Assembly: GCA_947173865.1 (NCBI GenBank)
Contig: CAMWGS010000162.1
Span: 1-5,072, forward strand
Direction: 5' to 3'
DNA length: 5,072 nt
DNA from: an uncultured Ruminococcus sp.
GTDB lineage: Bacteria > Bacillota > Clostridia > Oscillospirales > Ruminococcaceae
Part shown: positions 4,453-5,072 of the stretch, piece by piece
Layout of the letters: each line of letters opens with the position of its first letter
Numbering within the stretch: the stretch's first letter is position 1
Made by a program: the position numbers and the translations under genes
Notes under the pieces: generated by a model
What the model was told of the DNA's origin: nothing
The model's input: the letters and a program-made list of their open reading frames with translations, nothing else
Database searches by the model: none

Positions 4453-5072
4453 ATGAAGAAACTGCTTTCCGCAGTTACATCTCTTGTCATGGCGGCAACG
4501 TTTGTGTCAAGTGCATTTACTTCATCCCTCGTAGTTAGTGCTGCCGGCAGTGTTCCTGCCGTGCAGCCTAATGTTAGTATGGACGGGGTAAAAGATGTTA
4601 CTGCAAATAAGAATGCGTCTAATGCTGATTTCATTCTTGATTTCGACAATCCTGAGGACGAAAACGGCTACTGGCATGCAAATGCAGGCGAAACTGTTGA
4701 TGTTGATATGCACATTACAACAGTCAAGTCAGGTCTTACTGTTGCCGGATTCTCATTCGACATTACAGTTGCCGGCGGAATCAAGCTTGCAGACGTTGTA
4801 AAGACTTGTCCTGCTCTCAGTACAGCTCTTGTAAGAGACATTAACGAAGGTAACGTAAACGGTACTTGTGAAGGTTCAAACGGTGAGGGTGTTACTGTAA
4901 AGGACGGCGACATGGTTTTCTATACATTTGATGTACCTGCCGGAACACCTGACGGACTTTATGAAATCAATCTTGCAAATACTTACCTTGCAACAGCTGA
5001 AAAAACACCTCATAATGTAGATGTTAAGAAGGGTTACATTCAGGTAGGCGATGTAAAGGATACTACAACTAC
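4453..5072 (+). CDS. scaB: ScaB-like anchoring scaffoldin, N-terminal part (cut by window end)
   Basis: 206 codons are open to the window edge with no stop. The ATG has AAAGGA (4438-4443) nine bases upstream. Seen in order: a signal peptide (MKKLLSAVTSLVMAATFVSSAF, cleavage near AFTSSLVVSAA at 30-31) that resembles the ScaA one; a short unassigned spacer (about 32-58); the first cohesin (59-200); and the start of a Thr-rich linker (KDTTTT). The cohesin is 97% identical to that of ScaA over 141 residues. In R. flavefaciens, ScaB is the large multi-cohesin scaffoldin whose C-terminal X-dockerin docks to cell-wall ScaE; its first cohesins resemble ScaA ones and its later ones bind the ScaA dockerin. 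By that pattern this module should bind enzymes or ScaC, not ScaA. The 51-base gap to scaA suggests co-transcription. The rest of the protein is not visible, so the name rests on order and this first module. Confidence 0.82.
   Translation, partial: MKKLLSAVTSLVMAATFVSSAFTSSLVVSAAGSVPAVQPNVSMDGVKDVTANKNASNADFILDFDNPEDENGYWHANAGETVDVDMHITTVKSGLTVAGFSFDITVAGGIKLADVVKTCPALSTALVRDINEGNVNGTCEGSNGEGVTVKDGDMVFYTFDVPAGTPDGLYEINLANTYLATAEKTPHNVDVKKGYIQVGDVKDTTT
4630..5052 (+). repeat. Cohesin-coding direct repeat, copy 2 (in scaB)
   Basis: Partner of 3592-4014, offset 1038, no gaps. The similarity starts at the codon for Phe in the FILDFDNPEDENG motif and stops right after VGD. The repeat therefore covers exactly the cohesin module and not the flanking linkers or spacer. 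Confidence 0.95.

Noticed and set aside
3630..4913. Two identical 81-residue minus-strand reading frames at 3630-3875 and 4668-4913
   Set aside because: They are antisense shadows of the duplicated cohesin DNA. Their identity comes from the repeat, and the sense strand clearly encodes cohesins. No ribosome binding site or family features were seen.

Overview
The window looks like the 5' part of a cellulosome scaffoldin cluster from a rumen or gut Ruminococcus, most like Ruminococcus flavefaciens. The evidence is three consecutive secreted proteins on the + strand built from cohesin and dockerin modules, in the order known for that species: scaC, scaA, scaB. Further support comes from the AT-rich spacers, strong AAGGAGG-type ribosome binding sites, and the Thr/Ser linkers typical of Ruminococcus extracellular proteins. 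The species call is an inference from gene order and motif recall; no database search was run.

Layout: 48-1307 encodes a lipoprotein of the CapA/PGA_cap metallophosphatase-like family. 1308-1699 is a 392-base spacer with no convincing gene. It holds a candidate sigma-A-type promoter (1435-1463), a region able to form several competing RNA hairpins around a 12-bp direct repeat (1506-1602), and a second extended -10 element (1633-1641). 1700-2569 encodes a ScaC-like adaptor (signal peptide, one cohesin, one dockerin). 2570-2700 holds a candidate -10 box and a 16-bp palindrome. 2701-4401 encodes a ScaA-like scaffoldin: signal peptide, an N-terminal module that looks like a divergent cohesin, Thr-rich linker, cohesin, Thr-rich linker, dockerin. 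After a 51-base gap with a GC-rich 12-bp palindrome, 4453 to the window end is the start of a ScaB-like scaffoldin (signal peptide, short spacer, first cohesin, start of a Thr linker), cut by the window edge.

How they work together (family knowledge): in R. flavefaciens, ScaB is held at the cell surface through ScaE. The ScaA dockerin docks onto a subset of ScaB cohesins. ScaA cohesins, and the ScaA-like cohesins of ScaB, capture dockerin-bearing enzymes or the ScaC adaptor. The ScaC cohesin then recruits a different set of dockerin proteins, switching specificity. The cttA and scaE genes expected further downstream are outside the window.

The most notable points are: the cohesin of ScaA and the first cohesin of ScaB are almost identical in DNA (13 differences in 423 bp, with a 203-bp identical core), pointing to recent duplication or gene conversion; the ScaA N-terminal module has unrecognised cohesin-like features; the scaC leader may form mutually exclusive RNA structures; and each of the three scaffoldin genes has a perfect palindrome just upstream of its Shine-Dalgarno sequence. 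The system itself is a known one; these details are what may be new.
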